Below, piece after piece: positions 33,742 to 47,633 of a stretch of DNA of 64,000 nucleotides. The DNA comes from Caprimulgus europaeus (taxonomy: Eukaryota; Chordata; Aves; Caprimulgiformes; Caprimulgidae): assembly GCA_907165065.1 (NCBI GenBank), contig OU015532.1:40030839-40094838 (forward strand), given 5' to 3'. Positions within the stretch are counted from its first letter, which is position 1. Each line of letters opens with the position of its first letter. The notes beneath the pieces were generated by a model. It did not search any database. It was not told the DNA's origin and worked only from the letters and a program-made list of their open reading frames with translations. The position numbers and the translations under genes are program-made.

Positions 33742-36700
33742 CTGAAACAGAGAAGCAATTGCAATGAATCATCAACAGATAACTGGAATATAAACCCTCA
33801 CGCGATAAGCAACAAGGTGTATGTCTGCCCCATTTCCCACAGAAACGAAGATCAGGATAATTTGTTTATGAAACAGTAGATCTAACCTGCTAGAAAAACG
33901 TAAACCAAAACAACTTAGTTTTACAAAACAGATATCACACTGTGTTTGCATGATGCAACTCCCAACTGCACACAGCCTTCTGACTAATCATTCAAGCTCA
34001 TCCTGAAGGTTTTTCTCTTGAATTCCCTCTCATCTGGCCAATTACTTTGTGTCTTCCTGTAGTCAGAATAATCTGGTTTTAATCTCAACTCAAAAAACAT
34101 AAAACAAACAAAAAACCCCTCATGACTTGCCAAAAGAAAAATAACTTGTCAGGCCACATTTCCCAAAGACTTTAAAAACACACACATGTACGCAAAGGCT
34201 GCGGCCAAACACGCAAGATGCCCAATTCAGTATTTTGAAGGAAAGGATCAGGAGGCAGCCAATTATTCACAGCCCTCCCCCAATCATTACAGTTGCCATC
34301 CAATTAAGAACTGCCCACCAAACATCCAAGTGCTGAAGACAGGGCCTGCTCAACCTGTTGCCCTCCCAGATGCTTTCTTCAACAGCTGAAAGCAACTGCT
34401 CATGCTCAGGTCACACTCATGGAAGTAGTTCAGGCAGATTGTTACAGCTGCCCCTGGACACCAGCAAATATCTGTTAGTGTAAAGCCACAAACATAATAG
34501 GAGAAAGCCTTTCCAAAACACACAGTCTAGGAAAATTCTACCCTTCTCTTCCACAGGAAAAAGCTGTCCACAAACTTAGGCTTTAAAAACCTAGTTTGCA
34601 GGATTAAGATCTAATGTGTTAACATATACACTGGTATTTCTATTAGGACACCTAAAACCTTTCAAGAAGTTATTTTTAAATTTAATTAAATTCTTGAACT
34701 ACTGTTAACACTCAAGTTATTAAGTCTCTATTACTATTTCTTTTCAATTTGCACTCTGTTCCACTTCAAATCACACTGCCAACATATTTCAGAAAGGTTT
34801 TAATAGGTTAAAAACATTCTTATTGCACCCTGCTACAAAACCGAATTTCTCTTGAGCGGAGCAGGTAAGACTAACACACACATCCTCCCCAGTGACAACT
34901 GCAATCCATTTATCGCTCTCTACAAAATGAAAAATAATAAAACAAAAGTACACAGCACACTGAAGTCCTGTAACCTAAGCTTTCCCTAAACAGATATGGC
35001 TACAGCGCAGATTTTAATACTGGGGTGGAGCTGGGAGCATAATGAGGAGGAAAACACAGAGTTTAAATTAACTTAGGCAACTTCCACCTCCGAGGCCAAG
35101 CCTGGCTTCAGTGCTACTGGAACCATGGGCCTGCGTTTCAGAGGGAAGTGACTCACTTCCTCAGGCTGTTACATAGCTGTTCCCCCCATGCTCCCTCCCC
35201 CTTCGCCCTGGCTACGAACCATGGACCTCTGCCACCTCGTATCACTGAGCCAGGGCGTTCCTACCTCCTCTAAGCACAAGTCTCAGCTCATTTTCCAGTC
35301 CTCTCTCAACAGGACAAAAATAACTCTGGGAGAAATTATGGACACGAGATGGAAAATTCTCTCTAAACTGCAACTAGTACACAAACAAGGATTTAATTAA
35401 GCAAGTTTTTCCTACTTCAAAACTTCATTAGGAGAGGAAAAAACATCCTACAGCAGGAAACTGGACCCCTGCTAGCAAAAATGTAGAGGTGGAAAGGTTG
35501 CTACATGCCTCTGAGCAGCATCAGCATTATTCTCTCTGCTTGCTTTTTGCAGCAATGCTACAAATCTAACAGCTAAACCACAATACCTGAGGTAATAGTA
35601 TTAACAGAGGTTTCTGACGCTATCTAGCTTTCCGAAATCATCACAAGCTATTTTTCTCTCCAAACTAGACAACCTTGTAACATTTTTCCTTCCACTGATG
35701 CTTCTGTGTGCTTTTGTATCCATCAGTCACATAATTCTGACAAAAACAATGCAAGTTTATCAGAAGGCATTACCACTAGATTAAATTTAAACCTGCCAGA
35801 CAACCTTTAGAAGCTCTGCTGTAGATTCTTTTACACTTTGAGGAAGAATGCTATGATAACTGTCCAAAAGCTGGTATACAAATTCAAGGGTTCTTATTTT
35901 TAACCCTTCTAAAAAAAAGAAAAAGAAAAAGGGGGAGAGGAGGGGGACACTGCACGGGGGACAACGTGGAACAGTGCTACAATTCTATTCCTAATAGCAG
36001 TGGCTGAGATTTGCAACTACCACATGCACAAGTATCCAGAAGACCTTTAGAAAGAGGGTTCTCATGTTAGTGAGAAAGCGTTGCAGTCACCAGCATTGCA
36101 AAGCCTAACTCAGACCAGTTTAGAACTGCACTTAACTAGGAAAGAGATGCAACAAGAGTATTAAGATGCAAAGTTTCCAAAAAAACCTAAGTTCAGAGGT
36201 GACCTAAAGGAGGGAGAGGAATATGTTGTGCATGTTCCATAAAGGAACTCCTAAAAAATACTATATGCCCCTTCGGGGAGTTATCTTTTCACTTGAGAAG
36301 ACTGTAGTGACCGAAGGACAACTGAAGTTACAACAGCACAAAAACCAGGACAGTAAAAACAACGCTACTGGGAAAGGAAGAGATTTAAAGTACTTTGAAC
36401 AAAACACACGTATTGAACATCCCAGCCCTCCCAATTGCATGCAAAACCAAATAAATCCTAACTAAGATATTACCAAGAAAAAAGATAATTTGGTGCATCG
36501 AGTATTAGATGATAAAAGAAAATATCACAAAATTAGCTTTTTAGAATTTCTTTCTATATAGAAAAACTGCAGAAAAATATCTTGTAGGTCATCCTAGTAA
36601 TAATAGTCCATAGTTTAAGCTGAAATGACAGATGTTCAAGCTGCAGCATGACTGTGCTCCAGGAAAGCTCACACTTGGCAGCTTCACTGGCTGAGCACTG

Positions 36701-36783
36701 CTGGCTCTATGACTAAGTAGGCTTCCCTCCCAAAGGTTGGGGGATGAGCTCCCATTATCATCACCCTAGCCAGTTACCAGGTT

Positions 36784-36862
36784 TGATTTTGTGGGGGGTT
36801 TTTTTGAGTTTTTTGTTTGTTTGTTTGTTTGTTTTGTTTGGTTGGGTTTGGTTTTTGTTTTA
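36784..36862. repeat. T/G-rich simple tract
   Basis: Seventy-odd bases are almost only T and G on the plus strand, with five TTTG units in a row and runs such as GGGGGG and TTTTTTT. The reverse complement keeps the lysine/asparagine-rich tail of a chance 170-codon open frame (36774-37286) open. Confidence 0.8.
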
Positions 36863-39800
36863 CTTTAATTTCAGCACAAGAGTCAGCCTGCAGTAGTGCA
36901 ATAAAACAGAAATACGCTTCCAGGCTTAAGTGTGCTTTGGAGCAGTATGCTCCTGACCCTTTCTTACCTTTGAATAAAGCACAGAGCCAGTTCTGGTACC
37001 GTAATTCCCAGAAGATTCTGTGTCTTGCCTCCAAGTATACTGAAGTGTTATGATACCTTGCATTGCTTTTACAATGCACAGAGAAAAAGCAGAACCTAGC
37101 ATGAGTATATTTTGCTTTAATAACTCTTAAGATTTGGCGTGCAACATCATCAGTTATTTTCACTTTCAGGAACTTCTGGCATGCAAGAACATCTCTTGAC
37201 CTTTCTTCAGATGAATACGAATTGCATGTCATCTCCTTTAAAACTGTAAATATTTTCAGATTTCTAAGGAATTTTTCATGTTGCAAGGCTTTTCTCTTCT
37301 AGACCTGAAAAGAATGTCAAGTTAGATACACATAGACCCAGTGGGCACTTAGGCAGTATCTTCTGGAATGAAAAAAAACATAAGCAAAGTAACACTGCAT
37401 TGAGTGAAGTTAGGGTCAGCATTTTTAGCTAAAACTTCTTCAGCATATCTGCACTAGACCATTAAAGAAAAATCATAAACACATATAAAACACCACATGG
37501 GCTAGATTTAGGCAAAATCTCCTGCAGGACTTAAGTATACAACAGGACTAAGGAGGAGTCTGTCTGCATCCAGAACACTGTTCTCAAATGAATAAAGTCT
37601 TCCAAAACAGAGATATCTGAGGAGTGCAGGGCACAGGTACTCAGAGCCACTCCACTAGGCTGGTGCCACTCCTGAGCACCGATTAGCAGATTTTACTCAA
37701 GCAAAAGTAGGTTCTGCAGAATCATTTAGACATCTCTATCTATTACAACCATCTTGTCCCAGTTTATCCCTAGCCACCCAGGAGAGCTGGCTATAAAACG
37801 TTTTAAAATATATTTTTTTAAAGTTAAAATGTTATTTGATTTAGAGGATAAATTAAAAATACTCCATTTCAACCATTTATTATAAAATATCTTTATCTCC
37901 CTTTAAAACTTTTTGCCTGTATATTTAATAACCACCCACCATTATTCCATTTCTTTAAATACTCTCTTCACCAAGTATGTGCATATTTGTACAATTTCAC
38001 GTATCAAGTTCATGACTTCACACACTGTAGTAACCTTAAACTCTACTCTAGCCCACCTGTTGAGGGCTATGCTGTCCTGTGCTTTGCTTAGTCCATTTGC
38101 TACACCATCTATTTTTGCACATTCCTAATCTCCTTCGACATCATTTGCACACAATTCTCTGATAGAATGCTGAAGAAATTACTTGGGAAAGGCTCTGGCT
38201 TCTCCTCAAACCTTGGCAAAGTTAAGGAGGCAGAAAATAACAAATGGTTGCAGACCATCTTCTATTTCACCACTTTAATCTTAGCTTTTAGATACTTCTA
38301 TTTTAGTTTTTTTAATGTGAAAAAATAAGAAGTGTTCCTGGGTTCTAGCTAATGCACACTGTCAGCCTTAACTGCAACAATGCTGTCACAATTCCTTACA
38401 GGAAATCTGTCAAATTAGAGTGATGAGAATCCCTTCTCACTAAATCCTCCTGCTGCCAGCAACTCAAATGACTGATCTCCCCTGTGAGAAGCTCAATCAC
38501 TTTTAATGATGACGAGCAGATTCCAAGAACAATTTTTACATTTAAGTCAAACACAGCAAGCTATTCAGTGCCCTTCTGACACAGAGCAATCGAGCCTTCC
38601 TTCTCTCATTTGTTTATTATTATGGTATTATCCCACATTTATGAAACAGGTAAAGAATCATGACACACATTTTACAAACGAGGAACAAAAACAGAGGAAC
38701 TAACTCACTTGTAAGATCACACAACAAACCAGGTCAAAAATCAAGAACATAATATAGGATACTAGCTACCAGTTCCCCTCCAGTCCTGCAAGAAAACATG
38801 GGTTGAAGTTTACATGCAAAAGATAAAAATTGGGTGTGCTATTTGCATAGGTGAAGAAAGGGCAAAGGCAATTTAATTCCTCCAGTGCAATAGCAGGACA
38901 GAGGCACTTCAACAGGGTAGGTTTTGTTTCTGGTTTTGGTGGTTTGTTTTTTTTTTTTTAAAAAAAAAGACTGGAGACTTACAGGGCATCGCAAACAAGA
39001 AACTTGTTCCAGATAACAAAAATTTGCTCCTATGAAACCACCACCACCAAAGTCTTGAGTAAGAAGCAAGAAAGCAATAAAAACATGGGACAGTTTTTGT
39101 CTTCGGCTTATTGCACAGCTTATCCATATCCTATGCTTACTCTGCTGCATATGAAACTAGCTTCAATCTCTCCCTCAAAAGCCTCTCCCACACACTCACT
39201 TTGTCACATTTTCTTCGAGACAGTTAGCTACATCAAAATTCCTGCAGATTATTTGCAACCACCCACTCACCACCTTCAGCTACCTTGGACAGGAAGGATA
39301 ACAGCACAGCTTTCCCACACATCTCCCCAGAGGGAACAAGAAAAAAACAGAAACTAGACCATGTTTGTAAATTCCATACAGCAAAGCACAGCAATTGATT
39401 TTCTGAAGAAAGGCAGGGGAAAGCTCAAAGCAACTGAGAAACACAAATTTGTCCAGGAAAGCCAAAAGTGCAGATGGAGGATGATCGTTTTATGTCCCTA
39501 TCACCTTATCCCTAGAAAGCCTGTCTCGAGAACACAAGGCCTGTTTTCCAGGAGTTTAGCACCACGGAAGAGCAGCAGTTGAAGCACAAAGTAAACAAGC
39601 AAAACCAACCAATGGAACAGCAGTGTCCAGTTTAAAAGAAACCCACTACAAAAGAACAGAAGTGGATAACAATCATCCCCTCTAACACCTCCAAGTAAGA
39701 AATTAATGTAGGGAACTCTATCGGATGAAAATCCTGAAATCAATAAAGCCTACGAAATGGGGAAGGCTTACTTGTTTGCGTAACTTTGCACAGCAAAAAA

Positions 39801-39996
39801 GGAACTCTGTACAGCATGCCCATAACATGCTGATCAAGGAGATCAAAGGAAAACTGCCTCACAGACAGACAACAACAAAAGGGAAAACAGAGCATCCAGG
39901 AAGCCCAGCAACTTCCACTGTTGCCTGAAGGTGCCTGCCTGGGGCTAGAAAACGCTACTTTGTTGAGTGCAATAAGTAGCACTCAGCAAAGACCTT

Positions 39997-40046
39997 TATG
40001 GCCTACACAAATTTTCACATCTATGGCCCACCCAAATTCTCACATT
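39997..40046. repeat. 25-bp tandem duplication
   Basis: Two adjacent 25-base units, each starting TATGGCC and ending TCACAT plus one base, differ at a few positions. They lie within MIDEAS intron 1. Confidence 0.85.
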
Positions 40047-43000
40047 CATTTCTATTGCAGAGAAAGACTGAAGCCATGACTGACTTCAAGGGCACCTCTG
40101 CTCCAAGGACAGCATGGTTAAAGTTACTTTGCTACCACTTTCACATTTTCAAAGGCTGGGAATTGATTAAAGCTGTTTAAACCACTGTCCTAAACAGAGA
40201 CTCAGAAGTGAAACCCATTAGCTCTTTGAGGTGAAGCAGGGGAGACAATGATCACACTGAAGGACTATGTGCCCCCAAAATCTGGTAGCTTGTATTGCAC
40301 CACCAGCCGTGACAAACTACTGCTCCAATCGAGACCATTCCTGACATTCAGCATCACAGGTTAATTACCTACAGTAAGCAAAATAATACAAAACGTAGAA
40401 TTATCATATTGTTTGGGAAAATATACATACTTAATAAGAAAATATTAACTACATCTCATCAACTAATCAAACTAAGGCGAAATACAAATCCTACTTAAAT
40501 AAAATATTTTGGTCTATTACCGTAAAGAATGTAATAAAGGAGAGGCAGTGAAAATGTGTTCTCATAGATGTTTATCTATAACAAGTCTGATATTTAATTG
40601 GGTAATTTTCTGTTTGAATGGTCTTAAATTTCACCTAGGCATGCATTCTGATTATATTTTGACCCACTATCTATCTGTGAACATGGTTTTATTTATCCTC
40701 TATCATTACAATTTCCCACATTCCATCTAAACACACAGATGTGTTCTAGGATGCAGGATGTTATAAAGAAGGATTTTTGGTTTTTTGAATTACGGGGTCT
40801 GAAGCACCACAGATGTGCCTCAAAAGGAATTTTTCAAATAAGTCCTATGAAGGCAGTTGTGTACTTTCAAGGAACACTCAAAAAATAACCTGTATTTTGG
40901 GTTGTCTTCCTCAATTCAAGCTGTAAACTCAGTACAAGTATTGGAGGTTCACTTTTCAAAATGCAGGTGGTATTTTCCACATAATTTTGTTTTAAAGAGA
41001 TGAGAAAGACACAAAAAGTTGTTGTAAATACCCATTAAGTGCTGATTAGTCTTGCTCTTACAATAAAGGAACCAGGCAAAACCCGGCTAACACAAACAGC
41101 TCCACCAGAACAAAATCAGCATGGATGAGGAAAAAGCACTATTAAAAAGATAGATTGGAATTTTAGATCTTAGCAGATTATTAAACAAACAACAAACGGG
41201 GGGAACTCCATTGTGACTTATTTTTAAAGGAACTGACAATGTTGTTTCTACCAGCTACTGAAAAGGTACTACAGCAAATACAAGTTAGATCCTCAATTTA
41301 ATTTATCCTTTAGCAAAACGTTAAGTGGTATTTTCAAAATGAAATTTTGCGCAAAACTCATCTCATGAAAACAAAAAAATCATGATTTGCACCAGACTCA
41401 TCTTTCCTCTTGCACAGCAGCAACATGAAGCTCTTAGAACTATGAGAAAGAGACAGTGAGATAAACTGGACTTATGTAAACAAATATGCAGGAAAGCCCA
41501 TCTTTACAAACGGCTTTTCAATACAGTGCAGGCTTACCCTTTAACAAGGCTATATTGTACATTTCTTAAACTAGTTAATGTTTATAAACTGTACTGAAGT
41601 TAGGAATATTAGTTATTACAATCTGTCATCATGATAAATACCATGATCTGAAGAGGCTTGGGCAGCCTTAGAGCACAGCAATTAAGGAGTATGAAGTGCT
41701 GCTTTCAGGCTTTGTAAAGTTAAACGAACACACCCTTCTATTCCACTGGAAATGGGTTAACAGTTCTTCTAATTGTAAGCGCTTAGATAGTTATTTTAAG
41801 CTTTTTTGTTTGGAGCTGTCAGGGAAGGCAGTTGCTAGCAACAGAGAGACCAATACTCCAGCATGCAGGAATCGCAGCAGGCTCTAAAGGCAGAATGGCA
41901 AAGAGCAATCCGAAAGCTTCTCCCTGCCCTCGCATTCACATAGTTGACATAGCCACAACACGTCCTTCTCTCTGAATGCCTCTCCCACCACAAGCACTCC
42001 AGCTGAAGAATGGCATGGATACACCCCAGCGACAGACCAAATATCTCTGCACTTTAGCCCTGAGAAGAACGCACATCTGAATGCACTAAGCTGCACAGTA
42101 AAGACGGCTACAGGTTTAGTTGTTTCCATCTTGACCTCACCAGCACTCCATCACAAAATCAGACACGCGTAGGTGTCCATTGTGTGGAATACTACAGTCT
42201 GAGCACTTCACAGATTCCTTCAAGGCTTTGCAAGAGGTAACAACCAACAAATAATGGAAGAGAAAGGGGAAAGTTCATAGAGATGATGATACTTCCCATT
42301 CCCAGAGGTTTCTTCATGAGAGACATAAATGCACTCAATACCTCGACCGTAGCTGTTGACAGAGACACTCCTGACATCAAGAAGGTATCATCACCCACCC
42401 AAGCCTGGCTGGAGAATAGCTGGGACTAAAAGCATAGGCAGAACCTCAGAGCATCTGGGATCACTTTCCAGCTCTGCTACAGACACACATCTTAAGCAAG
42501 AGACTTCAGATCAGTTCATAAAATGAGAATAATACCAGAAATCAAATACTCTGATATTCATGAAGTATTTTGAGGGCATAAAAGCCATTATATTTAACAG
42601 TACCCGCTAACAAGCTAGATGGGGATATTTCCACAAAGAGCCTAAAAGCCTAATTTAACACATGATGCAACAGGGTAGTGATAACCAAAGAAGAGGAAGG
42701 GGGACAAAAAATGAAGGAGAAAAGTCACATAAATAATAACATAGTTGTTCTTTTGTCATATTCCTCTCTCTGCCTGCCTCAACCCAGAAATATCTTTTTG
42801 TTTTTCAGCAGTTACCTAAGCTGAAGCAGTGCTGATCTTGGTTTGACCACATCCACACACTCACAGCCAGACAGATGTCAGTATTGACTGAGCTAATCTA
42901 TTATAAATAAACTACTCAAGCAGTCAGCCTTTAATAGCACTGACAAGACTTTAGTTCAAATTTCTAAAATTGTCTTTTAAGAAGTATTGTGGTCACTACT

Positions 43001-46000
43001 GAATATAAAAGGGTCTTTTTATTGTGCATTATAAGGTACAGTAAGCTCTTGGCCTCGGGGCTGTCAGGCATGACAATGATGCAGCTAAGCAAATGCACAC
43101 TAGTTAATACCGGGGGTAGGAACACAAAGATATGGGCAAGCACTATGATCACGTGGTGGAAATCAGCAAGGTTTAAAGAATACAGAGGCCCAGAGAGCAT
43201 TTCGATTTCTTAATCTTTAATTAAAGAATCTGAGCACTCTCCAGGCTCCTGGATTCAGAGTTCCCTGCCAGTTACCTGCCCAATCTCCTCCTTTTAGCCA
43301 TAGGGATTTCAGTGGAAGAAAGAAAGAGCAGATGGTTGGCACCAATATTGGATCAAATACAAAATGAGCCTCTTCCATTTCTGTAAAGGCTTACTTGCAT
43401 CCTTACTAACATAACAAAGCACTTCCACATTTGGGCAAAATTGACAACAGTTTCATACTTTCTGAGAGCAAAGTCAGAAGCTTCCTCACCTCAACAAGCT
43501 TTCCTTCAGCTCAATAAGCCTACCTGAAACCAAACAAACCACCCATCCTGCACTTTATAACTAGTGAAAAAACGTCGTTCAATAATAGCACGAGGAAAAG
43601 TGCCCTCTCTTAAGAGCCCTTAAAAGTTAAATTGAGCAGAAGACTCAGTTCTTCGTAAAATATAAATTTAAGGTTGAAATGATAAAGTTCAATATTGCAG
43701 GAAAAACTAAACTTTACGCATTAATCCACCTCCACATGGAATTCTGTGAGTGTTAAGCATATCAGAAATATAACATGCTTTTACATTTCCTCCTGCACTT
43801 GCATACTTCGCTGTGCAAGTCCTGGAACAATACAAATACACTCTAAGTAAGTCATCACATTTTGGGTCAACAATCCCACATTACACCTTGAATAGTTGTA
43901 TTTGATAAAAATACAAACTATGTAATTGCTCCTTCCAAACTGTGAAAAAACAGATGTTAAATAATTGGAAAGTCACACATCAATTTACTAGAAAAGTTGA
44001 TAAGAGGATCAGTGCTAAAAACTTGACCATCTCCAGAAGAAATCGCTAATCACTTTAAAAAAATAAAATCCCTTACATAACAGTTTTCACTCTCAGAATG
44101 AAAGGCTGATAAACTAATAATCCCTTTAGGTGTATGGATTCCATTAATCTGATCATCTCACACTGAAGAAAAAAAATTATGAGACTGATGCTTCTTTACA
44201 ATCCATAGTGCATCTAGTGGATTCTAAAGGATTTTTCCACACCAGCTAGACAGGACACCCTTATTTCAAATAGTTTACTAGTTAAACATACGTCCCACAG
44301 TTTCTGATAACTTCGCTACTTTCAACAAATCTCCAAATAATAAGAAAGAAAGTCCAGTCTCCCGTCAGCATGCTGACATTCCTTACACAGTTCTCCCACA
44401 TTTGAGAGAGATCTAGGAATGAACTGAGGTAGAAAAACATTCCACTAGTTGCTACACTGAACACAAATTTCATTTGGGGAAAGTAGTTGAAGGAACTCGC
44501 CACAAAAAAAACTTGATGTTATTCGAATACTTAAAATTTATGTAACGTTTTGCAACAGTTAAAGCAACACATTAGCTCCAATTCACATAACTTCACAACA
44601 CACCTCATGTGCAACATTATCTTAAACGGTAAGCAGAGAGAGACAAAGTGACCTATTTTGCACTAAAGAGCAAGCAGGTAGCCAACAAAAGATTCTTCTT
44701 TTGGAATTCCTTGATCTCACTTTTGTCTACCGTTCACTCCTTCATACTGTGCAGATACAGACTGCATTTGCAAGATGTCAGGTAAAGCATCTTCATTTTG
44801 AACAGATGCACTAATATTCAGAAACTGGTACAGAAAACTACTTCTTAAAATACCCTGTAGAACTCCCCCCACCCTGATGTAAATGTCAAGGCTATTTCGA
44901 TATAAAAATCACAATGTCTTCTAAAGCACACAAAAGTTCACCCACCCATATCTGTAGAAGAGCCCTAACATTAATATATATATATATGGCAGTGTCATAC
45001 TAGAGATCTCTAACCAATACTTCACAGATGCAGTGTGCTACGATGCCTGTACAGTCCACAACCTCTGCTTGGAACTGCAGGCTTGCAAGAGCTGTACTGG
45101 TTGGGGGTTTTGTATTTTGGAGTGGTTTGTTTATGGGGTTTTTTTTGTTGTTGGTGGTGGTTTGTTGGGGTTTTTTTTAAAGAAAATGCCAACACTAGCC
45201 AGGTACACTCCTCTTACTGTCCGTGGCTTCATTTCTTGCACTGTAGTACAGAAACTGAATTACAGCAATTTCTATTTTACACAGTTGCATGGTTTCATAA
45301 CCATAGTATGACACCACTATATACTCTTTAATGCATTTACTCTGGCAATCCTACTTTAAGGGAGGGAACTACTATTATTCCCCTTTTATTGAAGTCAGAG
45401 AGAGAGTCAGAGGAAATTATTTCCCTGAAGAGGTCTATGACAGAGCAGGGAACTCAACTCAGTGTCAAGCTAGTGCCCTACTCTTTCAATCATCTTTAGT
45501 CTCTTACTCAGTTTGAAATCCCATCCTAAGGATAGCTAAGTGCAAATGAATCCTCCCTGAGACATTTCTTCCTGTTTCAGCCTGCCCATGAGACGATATG
45601 CCGTGCACAACAATAAACTCAAGACAAGCACATAAGAGCCAGTGCAGGTTTATTGCGGATCTAAAAATATTTTTCTAGCTTTATTTGAGTTGTCACCTAT
45701 CAGGTACATATGCATAGTGATACACTAGCCCTGGCTGCAGTAGTGTCCAGGGCACACAGAGAGCAATTTAGGAACACTAGGCAGACCCATTCAGGTGCAA
45801 ACATGACACTGTTATTAATTTAGTCCAGCGATTAGGTAAGAATGCTGAATAACCTCATCAAATCCCTTCCCTGCATACAATTACAAATTTAAATGCAGAA
45901 AGAAGGGAGGGAATATACTAATTTATAGCCATAAGTAGATTAGCTTTGATACATATTTTCATCTGTTTACATCACTTATGATCACCATAAGCATAAAAGC

Positions 46001-47618
46001 ACGCTTTGGAATCAGAGAATAAAAAAAGGAAGGGGAGCTCTTAAATCAGACAGTGCTTTTAGACATTATTGTGACATATATATTCCTCCCATCTTTGCAA
46101 CCTCCTTCCCAACAACCACTCCAAGGGAAAAGAATTTTTGTTCTTTTCCCACAACTGCAACATCTGAGGCACCACAAATAAGAAACAGCTTTCAGGCCCA
46201 CAAGAAACGGATGCACCAGAATTGCACATGTTCAGAGGCCACCCAGGCAGGGACAAGCTTCCATCCTTTGAACCCTCTCACTGAATGTTCTGTTTAACCC
46301 TGTCTCTGGTCAAGTTAAAAGCAAAACTCGCACTGATTTTTAGCAGGAACATGGCAGAGATCGCAGCAGTTGGTCTGCAGGAACAAAGACTCTTTCAGTG
46401 AACCGTGGAAGGGGCTCTGCCACTGCCACTGGCCCTTCTGAGGCCCCGGAGGTGGTGGGGAACCACAGTCCTCAGCCCTGGTTTTTGGTCATTTAAGGAG
46501 GGAGAGAGGGAAGGGAGGGGCAGAACCATCACACATTTGGTTGTGAAACATAAAAAAGTGCCATGGAAAAATTAAAATAGGGGCCAGAGTTTTTTAAATG
46601 CAAACACTTGAGATGAAATTGCAAGTCTTGTTTTGCCCTTTCCATAAAAAGCTACGTATTTAGAGAAAACCACTTAAAAAAAAAAAAAAAGCAGCCTTGA
46701 GAGTTATGCATGAGGAATGCTAAATCACAGTATTACTGAAAAAGAACAAGTAATAATTTGCACATAACTGTGATGAAATTCACCTATTACAGTAGATTAA
46801 GTTAAGTCAATTCTGTTCCTAAATCTCCCACCACTTACATTTGTGGCTTTGTTCTCTCCTTACTAAAAACCTTGAAGACCCAGCACAAAAGGTTCCCTTG
46901 CAGACAAAACCTGCCAAATCAGAGTCACGAAAGTAGTCAGAGCCACAAAAAATGAGCAGAACAGCAGAAGAAAATTCACACTCATCACTACCTACACATA
47001 AAGACTGATCATCAGGAGAAAAAGTCCAGATAAAAGAATGGCTTCTACATGTACATAGTTCATGTATATTGTTCCTGCTCATAGCAGGCGAAATTTGTAT
47101 TAATGTGGCCATTTCTAAACTTATGGCTTTGCTAAAGCAAGTTTTCACATTCTTCAGTTATCTTCAGCTCACCTTCTGCAAGATGTGCAACCCTAGTGTT
47201 AGCATAAAGCTTTACAGTAGCATCTCTGCAGAGGCAGGGATTCCCCCAAGCAGCAGTTTCAGAGGCCCAGGGCTGAAGAATCAGTTTCAGTTTTAGATTG
47301 AGGCCAGGCTCAATGGTTGGTTTCCATTCATGTCGCAACGCATAGGAAGCTAACGTGACAAAAAAGTGAAACGGCGAAAAGGCTAGCAGGAAGAAGAAAT
47401 TATCTCCCTTCTGAAACCAAAAGTACATTGGTCTCTGCAGAAGCACTTCCTCTTGCACCTACATTCCCAGTACATTTTGTCCATTTTCTAGGGCATGTCT
47501 TCCAGTTAAATATACTTAGTTCCACAAAGACATCATGGCAGGACAAACTGTTTCAAGAGACATGAACCATCTATCCCATTAAGCAAGTGTAATAACTTCT
47601 TAGTGTGCCTTTTCCCCG

Positions 47619-47633
47619 CCCCCCCCCCCCCCC
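47619..47633. repeat. C15 homopolymer
   Basis: An uninterrupted C run is preceded by CCCCG. It is one of two such runs in the window; the other is C14 at 4666-4679. Sequencing length error is likely here. Confidence 0.9.

Noticed and set aside
36774-37286. A 170-codon minus-strand open frame in MIDEAS intron 1
   Set aside because: No recognisable domain; its C-terminal third is the translation of a simple A/C-rich tract.
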